From assembly GCA_944412445.1 (NCBI GenBank), contig CALYBJ010000004.1:1-64000 (forward strand): a stretch of 64,000 nt of DNA, read 5' to 3'. The stretch is from an uncultured Clostridia bacterium (GTDB lineage: Bacteria > Bacillota > Clostridia > Oscillospirales > Acutalibacteraceae). The translations under genes and the position numbers were made by a program. Numbering within the stretch: the stretch's first letter is position 1; each line of letters opens with the position of its first letter. This document shows positions 32,214 to 41,011 of this stretch, in pieces. The notes beneath the pieces are model-generated. The model was given only the letters and a program-made list of their open reading frames with translations, did no database searches and had not been told where the DNA came from.

Positions 32214-33083
32214 ATGGAAATTACGGTTAAAGCAGCCGCAAAACTAAATCTACTGCTGGATCTTACATCTATCCTCGCTAACGGATACCACAGTATTTAC
32301 ACCGTCATGCAGTCAATTGATATTTTTGATACAATAACGGTTTCAGATACAAATTCAAACGAAATACAAATTACCTGCTCGGACAAATCAATACCAACTG
32401 ACAGCAGAAACACCGTATATAAAGCCGCGGCGCTTTTTTTTGACCGCATTAATAAACCATGTCCGGGAATTAAAATTCATATTGACAAAGTTATACCTTC
32501 TCAGGCAGGTATGGCCGGCGGCAGCTCCGACGCCGCCGCTGTATTGAAAGCATTGAATCTACTGTATGAGGCAGGACTGTCTGATGCTGAGCTGTGCAGC
32601 CTCGGAGAAAAAATAGGCGCCGATATTCCGTTCTGCTTGATGGGAGGAACACGCCTCTGCCTTAATAAAGGTGAAATAATGGCTGAGCTTCCGCCGCTTC
32701 CCGAATGTTATTTTGTCGTTGTCAAACCGAAGCAAGGCGTTTCGACTAAGTTTGCTTATGAAAGCTTTGACAGTGCCGAATGGATAAGACATCCTGACAA
32801 CGACGGCTTTCTTTTTGCGGCAACCCAAAGGGATTTAAAAACAATGTGCGAAAAAGCAGCAAATGTTTTTGAACAGGTTATTGAAATAAAAGAAAGAGTA
32901 ATAATAAAACATATAATGAGAAAGTACAATGTTTCCCTTGCGATGATGACCGGTAGCGGCGCAGCAGTTTTCGGGATATATGAAAAAAAGGAAGACGCGG
33001 ATAAATGTATAATTGAGATGAAAAAAGCTTTTGACAAGGTTTATATGGCAAAACCGACCGAAAAGGGAATCTTCGTTGTTTAA
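32214..33083 (+). CDS. ispE: 4-diphosphocytidyl-2-C-methyl-D-erythritol kinase
   Basis: The 289-residue GHMP kinase phosphorylates the MEP-pathway intermediate CDP-ME. It starts AAAKLNLLLDL, has the ATP loop VIPSQAGMAGGSSDAAAVL and the third motif MMTGSGAAVFGIY. Thus isoprenoids come from the MEP pathway. RBS AAGGATG precedes the ATG. spoIIR follows on the same strand after 89 bases, the ispE-then-spoIIR order is not a strict operon here. Confidence 0.93.
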   Translation: MEITVKAAAKLNLLLDLTSILANGYHSIYTVMQSIDIFDTITVSDTNSNEIQITCSDKSIPTDSRNTVYKAAALFFDRINKPCPGIKIHIDKVIPSQAGMAGGSSDAAAVLKALNLLYEAGLSDAELCSLGEKIGADIPFCLMGGTRLCLNKGEIMAELPPLPECYFVVVKPKQGVSTKFAYESFDSAEWIRHPDNDGFLFAATQRDLKTMCEKAANVFEQVIEIKERVIIKHIMRKYNVSLAMMTGSGAAVFGIYEKKEDADKCIIEMKKAFDKVYMAKPTEKGIFVV

Positions 33084-33172
33084 ATGCGACCTAAATAAAA
33101 CTGAATAAAAAAATTTTTACCGTCTATCATTAATTTGACAGACGGTTATTTTTTTTGAAAGGAAGTCTTTAA

Positions 33173-33802
33173 ATGAAAATTTCACGCAATTTTACAGCAG
33201 CAATAATAATCAGTATTATTTTTCTTCTTTTATGGAATATATCCGTTTTTGCGTATCAGTGCGGCGAAATAAGAAGCGATGTATTAAGACTTCATATTCT
33301 CGCTAATTCGGATTCAGAAGAGGATCAGCAGTTAAAGCTAAAAGTCAGGGACGCAATATTGGAAGAAGGCTTTGAAATTTTTGACGGATCGGTAACTATT
33401 GAAAATGCGGTTAATAAAATTTCGCCTCAAATGAACAGAATAAAGGAAACAGCCGAAAAAATAATAAAAGAAAACGGCTTCAATTACGATGTAACCGTAA
33501 CACTGGACGAGGAATTTTTTTCAACAAGAATTTATAATGACAGCGTAACGCTTCCTGCCGGAAAATATCTTGCTTTAAAAGTGGTTATCGGAAGCGGAGA
33601 AGGAAAAAACTGGTGGTGCGTAATGTTTCCGGCATTATGCTTGCCGGCGGCAGAGACAAATCAGCGTGAAGAAATAGACAAGGTTTTAAACAGCGATGAG
33701 GAAGAAATTATACTTGAATCTTCAAAATACGCCGTGAAATTCAAAATTGTTGAAATAATTGAATCTCTCAAAGAAAAGGTTGACAACCATATCAACAAGT
33801 GA
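33173..33802 (+). CDS. spoIIR: Stage II sporulation protein R
   Basis: The 209-residue protein begins with an export/membrane segment and continues with the SpoIIR hallmark EIRSDVLRLHILANSDSEEDQQLKLKVRD (only its start, VLRLHILANSDSEEDQ, is distinctive), then LPAGKYLALKVVIGSGEGKNWWCVMFPALC. SpoIIR is secreted from the forespore and triggers SpoIIGA to activate sigma-E in the mother cell. Its presence indicates an endospore-forming lineage. RBS GAAAGGAAG lies before the ATG. Confidence 0.93.
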   Translation: MKISRNFTAAIIISIIFLLLWNISVFAYQCGEIRSDVLRLHILANSDSEEDQQLKLKVRDAILEEGFEIFDGSVTIENAVNKISPQMNRIKETAEKIIKENGFNYDVTVTLDEEFFSTRIYNDSVTLPAGKYLALKVVIGSGEGKNWWCVMFPALCLPAAETNQREEIDKVLNSDEEEIILESSKYAVKFKIVEIIESLKEKVDNHINK

Positions 33803-33847
33803 CAATGAATATTAATTATGAATATTTTTAATTAAGAATTATCAAAG

Positions 33848-33950
33848 TTTTGAACAGTAAAGCTTATAAGCTTCACAATTTTTGAACATTTTTAAGGTTT
33901 TATAAACATTTACATTGTTCTTTTGAACATTTTGAACACATTTTTGAACA
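33848..33950. repeat. Five copies of the 9-mer TTTTGAACA
   Basis: Exact copies start at 33848, 33880, 33921, 33930 and 33942, all in the same orientation; the last three are packed within 30 bases. The copies lie between the convergent spoIIR and HAD phosphatase genes, outside any reading frame. No function is known. Confidence 0.6.
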
Positions 33951-33957
33951 TACTAAA

Positions 33958-34008
33958 GCTGAAGCACTTTACACTAAAAAATATTCATTCTTGCGTAAAC
34001 ACTTCAGC
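33958..34008. repeat. Long imperfect inverted repeat
   Basis: GCTGAAGCACTTTAC at one arm and GTAAACACTTCAGC at the other form a stem of about 14 bp around a 22-base loop. It precedes a second hairpin and may assist termination of spoIIR transcription. Confidence 0.5.
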
Positions 34009-34020
34009 CTTTACATCAAT

Positions 34021-34065
34021 AAATAAACACAGCAGTGCTAAAGGCAGCAACCTTTACACTGCTGT
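34021..34065 (-). terminator. Terminator of the HAD phosphatase gene
   Basis: On the minus strand ACAGCAGTG-TAAAGG pairs with CCTTTA-GC-ACTGCTGT around a 6-8 base loop, followed by GTTTATTTATT. The stem begins at the stop codon itself. Confidence 0.75.
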
Positions 34066-34640
34066 TAAATTTCAATTTGTCGTATTTTATTCCCTTTTAC
34101 CAAAAAAACTCTTTTAGCCTTTTTTGCAAAAAAACCGTCGTTCTTTAAAGAATCAGTATAAAAATCATCAATTTCCAAGTCCTCGCCAAAATCTTCTATT
34201 AAGGCGGTAATTTTATTTTGACGCATACAAAGCCGGGTTATTTCCCCTGTTTCATAGTCCACTTTTGAACAGACAATGTTTTTTATGCCAAGCCTTGAAG
34301 CAATCTCCTTAATTGTAAGCTCCGGCGAAGCCGTTAATATTATATCATCGTCTTTTCTGACCTCATTGTAAAAACTCTTGATTTTGTGCATATGATTATC
34401 CCAGAATTTAACGGTAAATTCTTCCCATTTATCATAATTACATATAAACTTTTTTATAAGAGGAGCATAATCACTGAACACCTGCTGAACCGTAATTTTG
34501 CCTAACTCATATTTGACCGTTGCAAACAATACTTTCGGTATCATTTTCGCAGCAGCAGGCTTCACCTTTATATAGCTGAAGAAGAAATCTACAAAGCTTT
34601 CGCCATCGTAAATCGTATTATCAAAATCGTAAACATTCAT
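34065..34640 (-). CDS. HAD superfamily (subclass IB) phosphatase
   Basis: The 191-residue protein carries HAD motif I DFDNTIYDGES with the nucleophile Asp5, motif II TASPEL, a motif III lysine near CMRQNK, and motif IV DDFYTDSLKND. It belongs to the phosphoserine-phosphatase-like IB group that acts on small phosphomonoesters. It stands alone and convergent to spoIIR. The substrate cannot be inferred from context. Confidence 0.8.
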   Translation of the reverse strand: MNVYDFDNTIYDGESFVDFFFSYIKVKPAAAKMIPKVLFATVKYELGKITVQQVFSDYAPLIKKFICNYDKWEEFTVKFWDNHMHKIKSFYNEVRKDDDIILTASPELTIKEIASRLGIKNIVCSKVDYETGEITRLCMRQNKITALIEDFGEDLEIDDFYTDSLKNDGFFAKKAKRVFLVKGNKIRQIEI

Positions 34641-34697
34641 AATATAAGTTTATCCTGTTTTGCTCCTTTTTTCAACAACTATTTTTTGTCATTTTTA

Positions 34698-34726
34698 TTG
34701 AAATGATTTTTTATGTATAGTATAAT
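34698..34726 (+). promoter_or_regulatory. Promoter of the alpha-mannosidase gene
   Basis: TTGAAA (34698-34703) and a perfect TATAAT (34721-34726) are spaced by 17 bp, 28 bases before the start codon. Confidence 0.75.
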
Positions 34727-34753
34727 GTATAAAAATTAGTCTGAGGTGATGTT

Positions 34754-37700
34754 ATGCTTAATGAACCGCAAATCGGCAAGCTTTTAGGCAAAATCGAACG
34801 CTTTTCAGCTCTTATTGAGCCTATGATTTTTAATAAACATGATGAAGTATCTTTCAGCGCATACCTTACAAAGGAAAGACTCCACAATATTCCGGATGAC
34901 AGCTGCTTTGAACCTATTGAAAAAGGCTATGTTTGGTACGGAAAAGACGCATACTGCTGGTTTAAAGGACAGTATACCGTTCCGGAAAATCTTAAAGACA
35001 AGGACATTTTCATAAAACCGCATATCCAGGGTTATGAAGCCCTTCTTTTTGTCAACGGCAGGACAATGGGAACTTTCGCAACAAAAATCACATATACAGG
35101 CCACGGAAATCACTACTGCGATATGATAAAAAAGGCTGCCGTGCCCGGCGAAACCCTTGACATTGCAATAGAATTTTACGGCGGTCATGACAATCCGGGC
35201 TGCCATCCCACCTCCGACGATACAATTAAAAATTACAATTTCATTTACAGCGGCGCTGACATCTGCACCAAAAACTGCGAAATTCAGGAATATTATTTCG
35301 ATTTGCTTACAGTTTACCAGCTGGCAAAGGCTCTTCCCGAGGACAGCTTTATGAGAGGACAAGCCGTAAACGCCTTGTATGAAGTACATAAAGATGTTCA
35401 TTATTTCCTTGCAGACACGGATATGGAAACATTTATGTCAGGCATCAGAAAATCTCTGCCGGCTCTTAAAAAAGTTCTCAGCATGAAATCCGAGGACTCT
35501 GCGCCTCAGGCAGGCCTTATCGGTCATTCCCACATGGATACGGCATGGCTTTGGCATGTAGGCGAAACTGAAAAAAAGGTCGCAAGAACTTTTTCCAACG
35601 CTTTAAACCTTATGGAGCAGTATCCGGAATTCATGTTTGTTCAAAGCTCCGCTTGCCACGGAGATATGATAAGAAAAAATTATCCCGAGCTATTCGAGCG
35701 TATCGCTCAGAAGGTTAAGGAAGGCAGATATGAGCCCAACGGAGGCGTGTGGGTTGAATGTGACTGCAACATAACCTCCGGAGAGTCCATGGTTCGTCAG
35801 TTTCTTTGGGGACAGCGTTTTACAAGAAAATATTTCGGATACACATCTGACTGCTTCTGGCTCCCGGATACATTCGGATATTCCGCTGCAATCCCCCAGA
35901 TAATGAAAGGCTGCGGCGTAAATTACTTCCTTACAACAAAGCTTTCATGGAACGACACCAACACATTCCCCTATGACACATTTTACTGGCAGGGACTTGA
36001 CGGAACAACGGTTTTCACTCACTTTAACAGAACCCATATAATTCCTGACGCTGCTACAACAATAAGAGAAACCAAAAAGCTTATCCGTCAGAGAAGCGTT
36101 ACAAACAAACGCCTTCTTGCTTACGGATTCGGTGACGGCGGCGGCGGCCCCCAGTTTGAAATGGTTGAGTTCGCAAGACGAATTAAAGACCTTGACGGCG
36201 TAGGAAAAACAAAACACATGACAGTCAGCGAATTTATGAAGGATCTGGAAGCAACCGCGGCAAATCCAAATACATACAAGGGTGAATTATATCTTGAGCT
36301 GCACAGAGGAACACTTACTAATCAGCATACAATAAAGAGAAACAACAGAAAATCCGAGCTTTTATTGAGAGATCTTGAAATTCTTACTGTTAACGAAGCG
36401 GTAAAATCAAATACAGCGGCTTCAGAGGAAAAAATCGCTCCTCTTTACGAGAAGCTTCTTATAAACCAGTTCCATGACATTCTTCCCGGAACCTGCATAC
36501 ACAGAGCTCACGAGGAGAGCCGTCAGCAGACAACAGAATTAATCGAATCCGCCAAGAACCTGATTTCTTCAATTGTAAACACAGCTGAAGGAAACGATAA
36601 GGTAACCTTCATAAATACCCTTTCTTTTGAAAGATGCGACGCTGTATTTATGGATTACAAGGGATATATTGTTGACGCAGACTGCAAACAGCAGATTTAT
36701 ACGGATCTTGACGGAAACAAAAAGCTTATTGTTTCAGGTATCAAAATTCCGGCATTTTCTTCCGTTACACTGAATTTGAAGAAAGGCGAACCGAATACGG
36801 ACAGCGCTTTTTCTGCCGACGGAAATGTTCTGGAAACAGAATTTGCAAAAATAACCTTTGCCGGCAACGGAACTATAAGCTCCTTCTATGACAAGACGGC
36901 TCAGAGAGAAATAAAAGGCGAAGGCTATAATTTCAACACATTTATTATGGCAGAGGATGTGCCCAACGAATGGGACAACTGGGATATTGATTCTGATGTT
37001 CAGTGCAAATTTGAAGACGCATCAAACCTTGTTTCAAGAGAAATTGTCTCAAACGGCGAAGCAGCTTATATAATCCGCTCAGAATACAGAATTTCCGACA
37101 AATCAACTGTAAAACAGGACATGATTTTCTTTGCTGACTCCCCTGAGGTTCGCTTTGACACTGTAATGGACTGGCAGGATAACCACAGACTGTTAAAAAC
37201 TGCTTTTGATACCGATATTGCGGACGATTACGCACGACATGAAATCCAGTTCGGCTATGTAAAGCGCCCAACCACAAGAAACAACACCCTTGAACAGGCA
37301 AAATTTGAGGTTGTAAACCACAAATACACCGACCTTTCGGAAACACGCTACGGAGCGGCAATTTTAAACGACTGCAAATACGGAATAACTGTTGAAAACG
37401 GTCAAATGCGGCTGTCTCTCCACAAAGGCGGCGTTCATCCGGACGCTATTGGAGATCACGACTGCCCACACAAATGCACATACTCTTTCCTGCCTCACAA
37501 CAGCGGCTTCAGTGCCGAAAGCGTTATTAAGCCTTCATACGCTCTTAATGTTCCGGTTATTCCGGCTGAGGGTGCCTATGAGTTAAAAACTCCTGTAACT
37601 GTAAGCGCCGACAATATTTTCGCAGAGGCTGTCAAGCCCTGTGAGGATCAGCAGAACGCATATATTGTAAGACTTTACGAAGCTGAGGGAACAATGACAA

Positions 37701-37834
37701 ACGCCGTTATTAATTTCCCCTTTGCAAAAAAATGCGAAATCACAAATATGCTTGAAGAAACTCAATGCCCGTTAACCGATATGAATGTTACTTTCAAGCC
37801 CTTTGAAATAAAAACAATCAAGGTATATTACTGA
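34754..37834 (+). CDS. GH38 family alpha-mannosidase
   Basis: The 1026-residue enzyme is a retaining, zinc-dependent alpha-mannosidase. The zinc/subsite motif is IGHSHMDTAWLW, the nucleophile Asp lies in FWLPDTFGYSAAIPQIM, and the downstream GFGDGGGGPQFEM and NQFHDILPGTCIHRAHEES are standard GH38 segments. An N-terminal beta domain (about 180 residues) precedes the catalytic barrel. There is no signal peptide, so it acts inside the cell on imported mannosides or N-glycan pieces. RBS GAGGTG precedes the ATG. An MscS channel gene follows by 10 bases and is probably co-transcribed. Confidence 0.93.
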   Translation: MLNEPQIGKLLGKIERFSALIEPMIFNKHDEVSFSAYLTKERLHNIPDDSCFEPIEKGYVWYGKDAYCWFKGQYTVPENLKDKDIFIKPHIQGYEALLFVNGRTMGTFATKITYTGHGNHYCDMIKKAAVPGETLDIAIEFYGGHDNPGCHPTSDDTIKNYNFIYSGADICTKNCEIQEYYFDLLTVYQLAKALPEDSFMRGQAVNALYEVHKDVHYFLADTDMETFMSGIRKSLPALKKVLSMKSEDSAPQAGLIGHSHMDTAWLWHVGETEKKVARTFSNALNLMEQYPEFMFVQSSACHGDMIRKNYPELFERIAQKVKEGRYEPNGGVWVECDCNITSGESMVRQFLWGQRFTRKYFGYTSDCFWLPDTFGYSAAIPQIMKGCGVNYFLTTKLSWNDTNTFPYDTFYWQGLDGTTVFTHFNRTHIIPDAATTIRETKKLIRQRSVTNKRLLAYGFGDGGGGPQFEMVEFARRIKDLDGVGKTKHMTVSEFMKDLEATAANPNTYKGELYLELHRGTLTNQHTIKRNNRKSELLLRDLEILTVNEAVKSNTAASEEKIAPLYEKLLINQFHDILPGTCIHRAHEESRQQTTELIESAKNLISSIVNTAEGNDKVTFINTLSFERCDAVFMDYKGYIVDADCKQQIYTDLDGNKKLIVSGIKIPAFSSVTLNLKKGEPNTDSAFSADGNVLETEFAKITFAGNGTISSFYDKTAQREIKGEGYNFNTFIMAEDVPNEWDNWDIDSDVQCKFEDASNLVSREIVSNGEAAYIIRSEYRISDKSTVKQDMIFFADSPEVRFDTVMDWQDNHRLLKTAFDTDIADDYARHEIQFGYVKRPTTRNNTLEQAKFEVVNHKYTDLSETRYGAAILNDCKYGITVENGQMRLSLHKGGVHPDAIGDHDCPHKCTYSFLPHNSGFSAESVIKPSYALNVPVIPAEGAYELKTPVTVSADNIFAEAVKPCEDQQNAYIVRLYEAEGTMTNAVINFPFAKKCEITNMLEETQCPLTDMNVTFKPFEIKTIKVYY

Positions 37835-37844
37835 GGATTAAGCT

Positions 37845-38744
37845 ATGCTTTTAGAAGTTCAAACGGAATTGGATTTAACCGACATTGATTTATCCAATGT
37901 TCATGAAAATATCAGCAATGCCGGAAAAATATTTAATGCGTTAATGGATAGGCTGACTCAATACCTAAGCGACTCCGCACCTAACCTGATTCTCTCCGCA
38001 GTTTTGCTTATTGTAGGCTGGAAGATTATTAATACTTTTTCAAAAAAGATGAAAGAGGGCAAAATTTTCGGCAGAGTTGAGGCTACATCAAGGTCTTTTA
38101 TAAGAAGCTTCCTTACAATAGGTCTTAAAATACTGCTTCTTATTACAATTGCCGCCATTCTTGGAGTACCAATGGCCTCCATGGTTGCGGTTTTAGGCTC
38201 CTGCGGTCTTGCCATCGGTCTCGCAATACAAGGAAGCCTTTCAAATATTGCCGGCGGATTCATATTAACGGTATTCAAGCCCTTTGTGGTGGGCGATTAC
38301 ATAAAATCAGGAGAATTTGAAGGTACGGTAAAAGCGATAAATATTTTTTACACCAAAATAATCACCGCTGACAACAAAATTGTTGTAATACCGAACAGCA
38401 AGGTTTCCGACAGCGCTCTCACCGATTTTAACGCCTTTTCAACAAGACGCATTGATATTGAAATCGGCATAGCCTATTCAGCAGATTCAGACGATGTAAA
38501 AAAAGCTCTGTTGGACGCGGCATACGGCAACGAAAAGGTTTTGAAAGAGCCTGAGCCAACAGCGGTAATAGCATCCTTTGACGACAGCGCAGTTAAATAT
38601 CTGCTTCGCTTCTGGAGCAATACCGGTGACTACTGGGATGTCAAATACGATGTTACGGAAAAGGTTAAAAAAATACTGGATCAGAGAAAAATCGAAATCC
38701 CGTATCCTCAGATGGATATACGAATAAAAAAAGACGACAACTGA
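37845..38744 (+). CDS. mscS: Small-conductance mechanosensitive channel (MscS family)
   Basis: The 299-residue membrane protein has three hydrophobic segments, the third being the pore helix with GSCGLAIGLAIQGSLSNIAGG, the Gly/Ala-packed sequence characteristic of MscS, followed by the beta domain start (GDYIKSGEFEGTVKAI and VVIPNSKV). It releases osmolytes under hypo-osmotic shock. Its linkage to the mannosidase is positional only. RBS GAGGATTAAG lies near the ATG. Confidence 0.9.
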   Translation: MLLEVQTELDLTDIDLSNVHENISNAGKIFNALMDRLTQYLSDSAPNLILSAVLLIVGWKIINTFSKKMKEGKIFGRVEATSRSFIRSFLTIGLKILLLITIAAILGVPMASMVAVLGSCGLAIGLAIQGSLSNIAGGFILTVFKPFVVGDYIKSGEFEGTVKAINIFYTKIITADNKIVVIPNSKVSDSALTDFNAFSTRRIDIEIGIAYSADSDDVKKALLDAAYGNEKVLKEPEPTAVIASFDDSAVKYLLRFWSNTGDYWDVKYDVTEKVKKILDQRKIEIPYPQMDIRIKKDDN

Positions 38745-38782
38745 CAAAAAAGTGCCTCGGAGTGTTCCGAAGCACTTTTTTA
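38745..38782. terminator. Bidirectional terminator between mscS and the KDPG aldolase gene
   Basis: AAAAAGTGC-TCGGA pairs with TCCGA-GCACTTTTT around GTGT, giving a nearly perfect 14-bp stem with T-rich tails on both strands. Confidence 0.85.
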
Positions 38783-38792
38783 TTCTTTTTAA

Positions 38793-39752
38793 TTACATAC
38801 AAAGATGAACGGCAAATCCGCCGAATTCCTCTTTAAGATAAATAAAATTCATTTTGCCTTTTTCATCATACCGTGCTGAATCATAATCAAGCTCAATTCC
38901 CTGTCTTTCAAGATACGCAACTGCCTTGTCAACATAATTTGTCTTGATTGCAATATGGCCCATTGTTCCTCTGTCGCTATTTTTCATAACCTCGATTTCA
39001 TCAGTACAGAAATAGCTTACAGGTATTTCTCTCTGACTGAAATTAAACGCCTTTGTGAACATATCGGCTACTGCCTTAGCCTGTTTTTCATCACCGCAGT
39101 TAACGGCTACATGGGCAAGCTTAAATCCCAGCATACTTGCAACGGCTTCCTTTGTAAGACGCTCGATATCATCAAATCTGCCCTCATTAATAAGCGTATC
39201 CTTTACCATCCAGCTGCCGCCGCAGGCAACAATCTTGTCACAGTCAAGGTAATTATTGATGTTGCCGGCGTTGATTCCGCCGGTAGGCATAAATTTTACG
39301 CCTACATAGGGTGCGGCAAGAGCCTTTATCATTTTGATTCCGCCTAAATTTTCCGCCGGGAAAAATTTAACAACATCAAGCCCCAATTCGATAGCGGCTT
39401 CTATGTCCGAGGATGTAGGACATCCGGGTGTTATGGGAATATTTCTGTCAACGCAGTATTTAACGATTTTTGCGTTAAAACCGGGTGTTACGATGAATTT
39501 TGCGCCTGCCGCCACAGCTCTGTCAACCTGATCTGTTGTAAGAACCGTTCCTGCACCTACAAGCATTTCCGGATAAGCCTTTGAAATCCGGCTTATTGCT
39601 TCTTCGGCGGCATCTGTTCTGAATGTTACCTCAGCACAGGGCAGACCTCCGTTTATAAGAGCCTTAGCAAGAGGAAGAGCATCTTTTGCATTGTCGAGCT
39701 TTACTACGGGAACAATGCCTATCTTGCCGATTTCTTTAATAATTTCATTCAT
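38793..39752 (-). CDS. KDPG/KHG aldolase fused to a VOC (glyoxalase-like) domain
   Basis: Residues 1-210 are a 2-keto-3-deoxy-6-phosphogluconate aldolase: Glu41 in EVTFRT is the catalytic acid and Lys129 in VVKFFPAEN forms the Schiff base, with GAGTVLT and PTGGIN phosphate loops. Residues about 214-319 form a second domain that starts KLAHVAVNCGD and ends FGGFAVHLCM, resembling the vicinal oxygen chelate fold. Normal Eda is about 210 residues, so the extra domain is a true extension. The enzyme splits KDPG to pyruvate and glyceraldehyde 3-phosphate. It lies 23 bases after uxuA, which fits glucuronate breakdown. Confidence 0.85.
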   Translation of the reverse strand: MNEIIKEIGKIGIVPVVKLDNAKDALPLAKALINGGLPCAEVTFRTDAAEEAISRISKAYPEMLVGAGTVLTTDQVDRAVAAGAKFIVTPGFNAKIVKYCVDRNIPITPGCPTSSDIEAAIELGLDVVKFFPAENLGGIKMIKALAAPYVGVKFMPTGGINAGNINNYLDCDKIVACGGSWMVKDTLINEGRFDDIERLTKEAVASMLGFKLAHVAVNCGDEKQAKAVADMFTKAFNFSQREIPVSYFCTDEIEVMKNSDRGTMGHIAIKTNYVDKAVAYLERQGIELDYDSARYDEKGKMNFIYLKEEFGGFAVHLCM

Positions 39753-39775
39753 TTATATTACCTCTTTAAAGAATA

Positions 39776-40825
39776 TTATTTACTGGATTTCTCAATGGCT
39801 TCCCACAAGCCGTTTAAATATGCAGCTCCCAAAGCTCTGTCATATAAGCCGTAGCCCGGTCTGCCTGTTTCTCCCCATATCATTCTTCCGTGATCAGGTC
39901 TTACATATCCGTCAAAGCCGTTATCGTAAAGAGCTTTCATAACCGCGTACATATCTATGCTTCCGCAGGATGAAAGATGAGCTCTCTCCTCAAAACCATT
40001 TTCAAGTATGGCTACATTCCTCATGTGTGCAAAATGTATTCTTCCCATTTTAGCGTACTTTGCAGCCATTTTTACAACATCGTTCTTTTTTGAACATCCG
40101 AGAGAACCTACACACAGGGTTATTCCGTTATGAGGGTCGTCAACAAGACTTAAAAACCTGTCAAGATTTTTTTCATCTGTTATGATTCTCGGCAAGCCAA
40201 AGATGCTCCAGCAGGGATCATCCTCATGAATTGCCATATTTATATCACATTCCGCCGCAACAGGTATAACACGCTCAAGAAAATACTTTACATTATCCCA
40301 CAGGTCATCCTCTGTCATTTCATTATATTCGGCTACAACAGAAGCAAGCTCATCTCTTGTATAACTGGCGTCCCATCCCGGCAAGGTTAAATCGGAAGCA
40401 CTCTTCAACGGGTCAACTTTATCAACCTGTTCCTGGTAATAAACAAGAGACGTTGAACCGTCGGGATTTACGTGATCCAGCTGAGTTCTTGTCCAGTCGA
40501 AAACAGGCATAAAATTATAGCATATACATTTTACTCCCGCTTCTCCCAGTCTTCTTATGTTTTCACAATAATTTTCAATATATTTATCTCTTGAAGGCTT
40601 TCCGAGCTTAATATCCTCATGAACAGGTACGCTTTCAATTACATCGAATTTAAGACCTGCGGCTTCTGTCATATTCTTCAGTTCCTCTATGCTTTCTCTG
40701 CTCCAAACTTCTCCTACAGGTACGTCATATACCGCCGTAACTACAGAATACATACCGGGAATTTGTCTTATATGATTGAGTGTAATTTTATCATCTTTTC
40801 CGTACCAGCGAAATGAAAGCTTCAT
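39776..40825 (-). CDS. uxuA: Mannonate dehydratase
   Basis: The 349-residue TIM-barrel enzyme shows UxuA segments MKLSFRWYGKDDKITL at the N-terminus, metal-binding MAIHEDDPCWSIFGLPRI, TLCVGSLGC, HFAHMRNVA and the C-terminal VRPDHGRMIWGE. It converts D-mannonate to 2-keto-3-deoxygluconate in the hexuronate pathway, whose end product KDPG is cleaved by the aldolase next to it. uxaC, kdgK and uxuB are not in the window. RBS AAGGACGG precedes the ATG. Confidence 0.92.
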   Translation of the reverse strand: MKLSFRWYGKDDKITLNHIRQIPGMYSVVTAVYDVPVGEVWSRESIEELKNMTEAAGLKFDVIESVPVHEDIKLGKPSRDKYIENYCENIRRLGEAGVKCICYNFMPVFDWTRTQLDHVNPDGSTSLVYYQEQVDKVDPLKSASDLTLPGWDASYTRDELASVVAEYNEMTEDDLWDNVKYFLERVIPVAAECDINMAIHEDDPCWSIFGLPRIITDEKNLDRFLSLVDDPHNGITLCVGSLGCSKKNDVVKMAAKYAKMGRIHFAHMRNVAILENGFEERAHLSSCGSIDMYAVMKALYDNGFDGYVRPDHGRMIWGETGRPGYGLYDRALGAAYLNGLWEAIEKSSK

Positions 40826-41011
40826 ACAATCCGTCCTTTTCTGTTTTTGTTGTCCTTAATATACGACAATATTATATTTATGTCAAGTAATATAATTAAG
40901 ATTTATTTTTATTTTTACTTATATAACATATGCTTTTTTATGTTTTCCTATTGCTATTTTTATCAGATTATGATAAAATTTTTTAGTATTATTTGTGGAG
41001 GGTGATATTAA

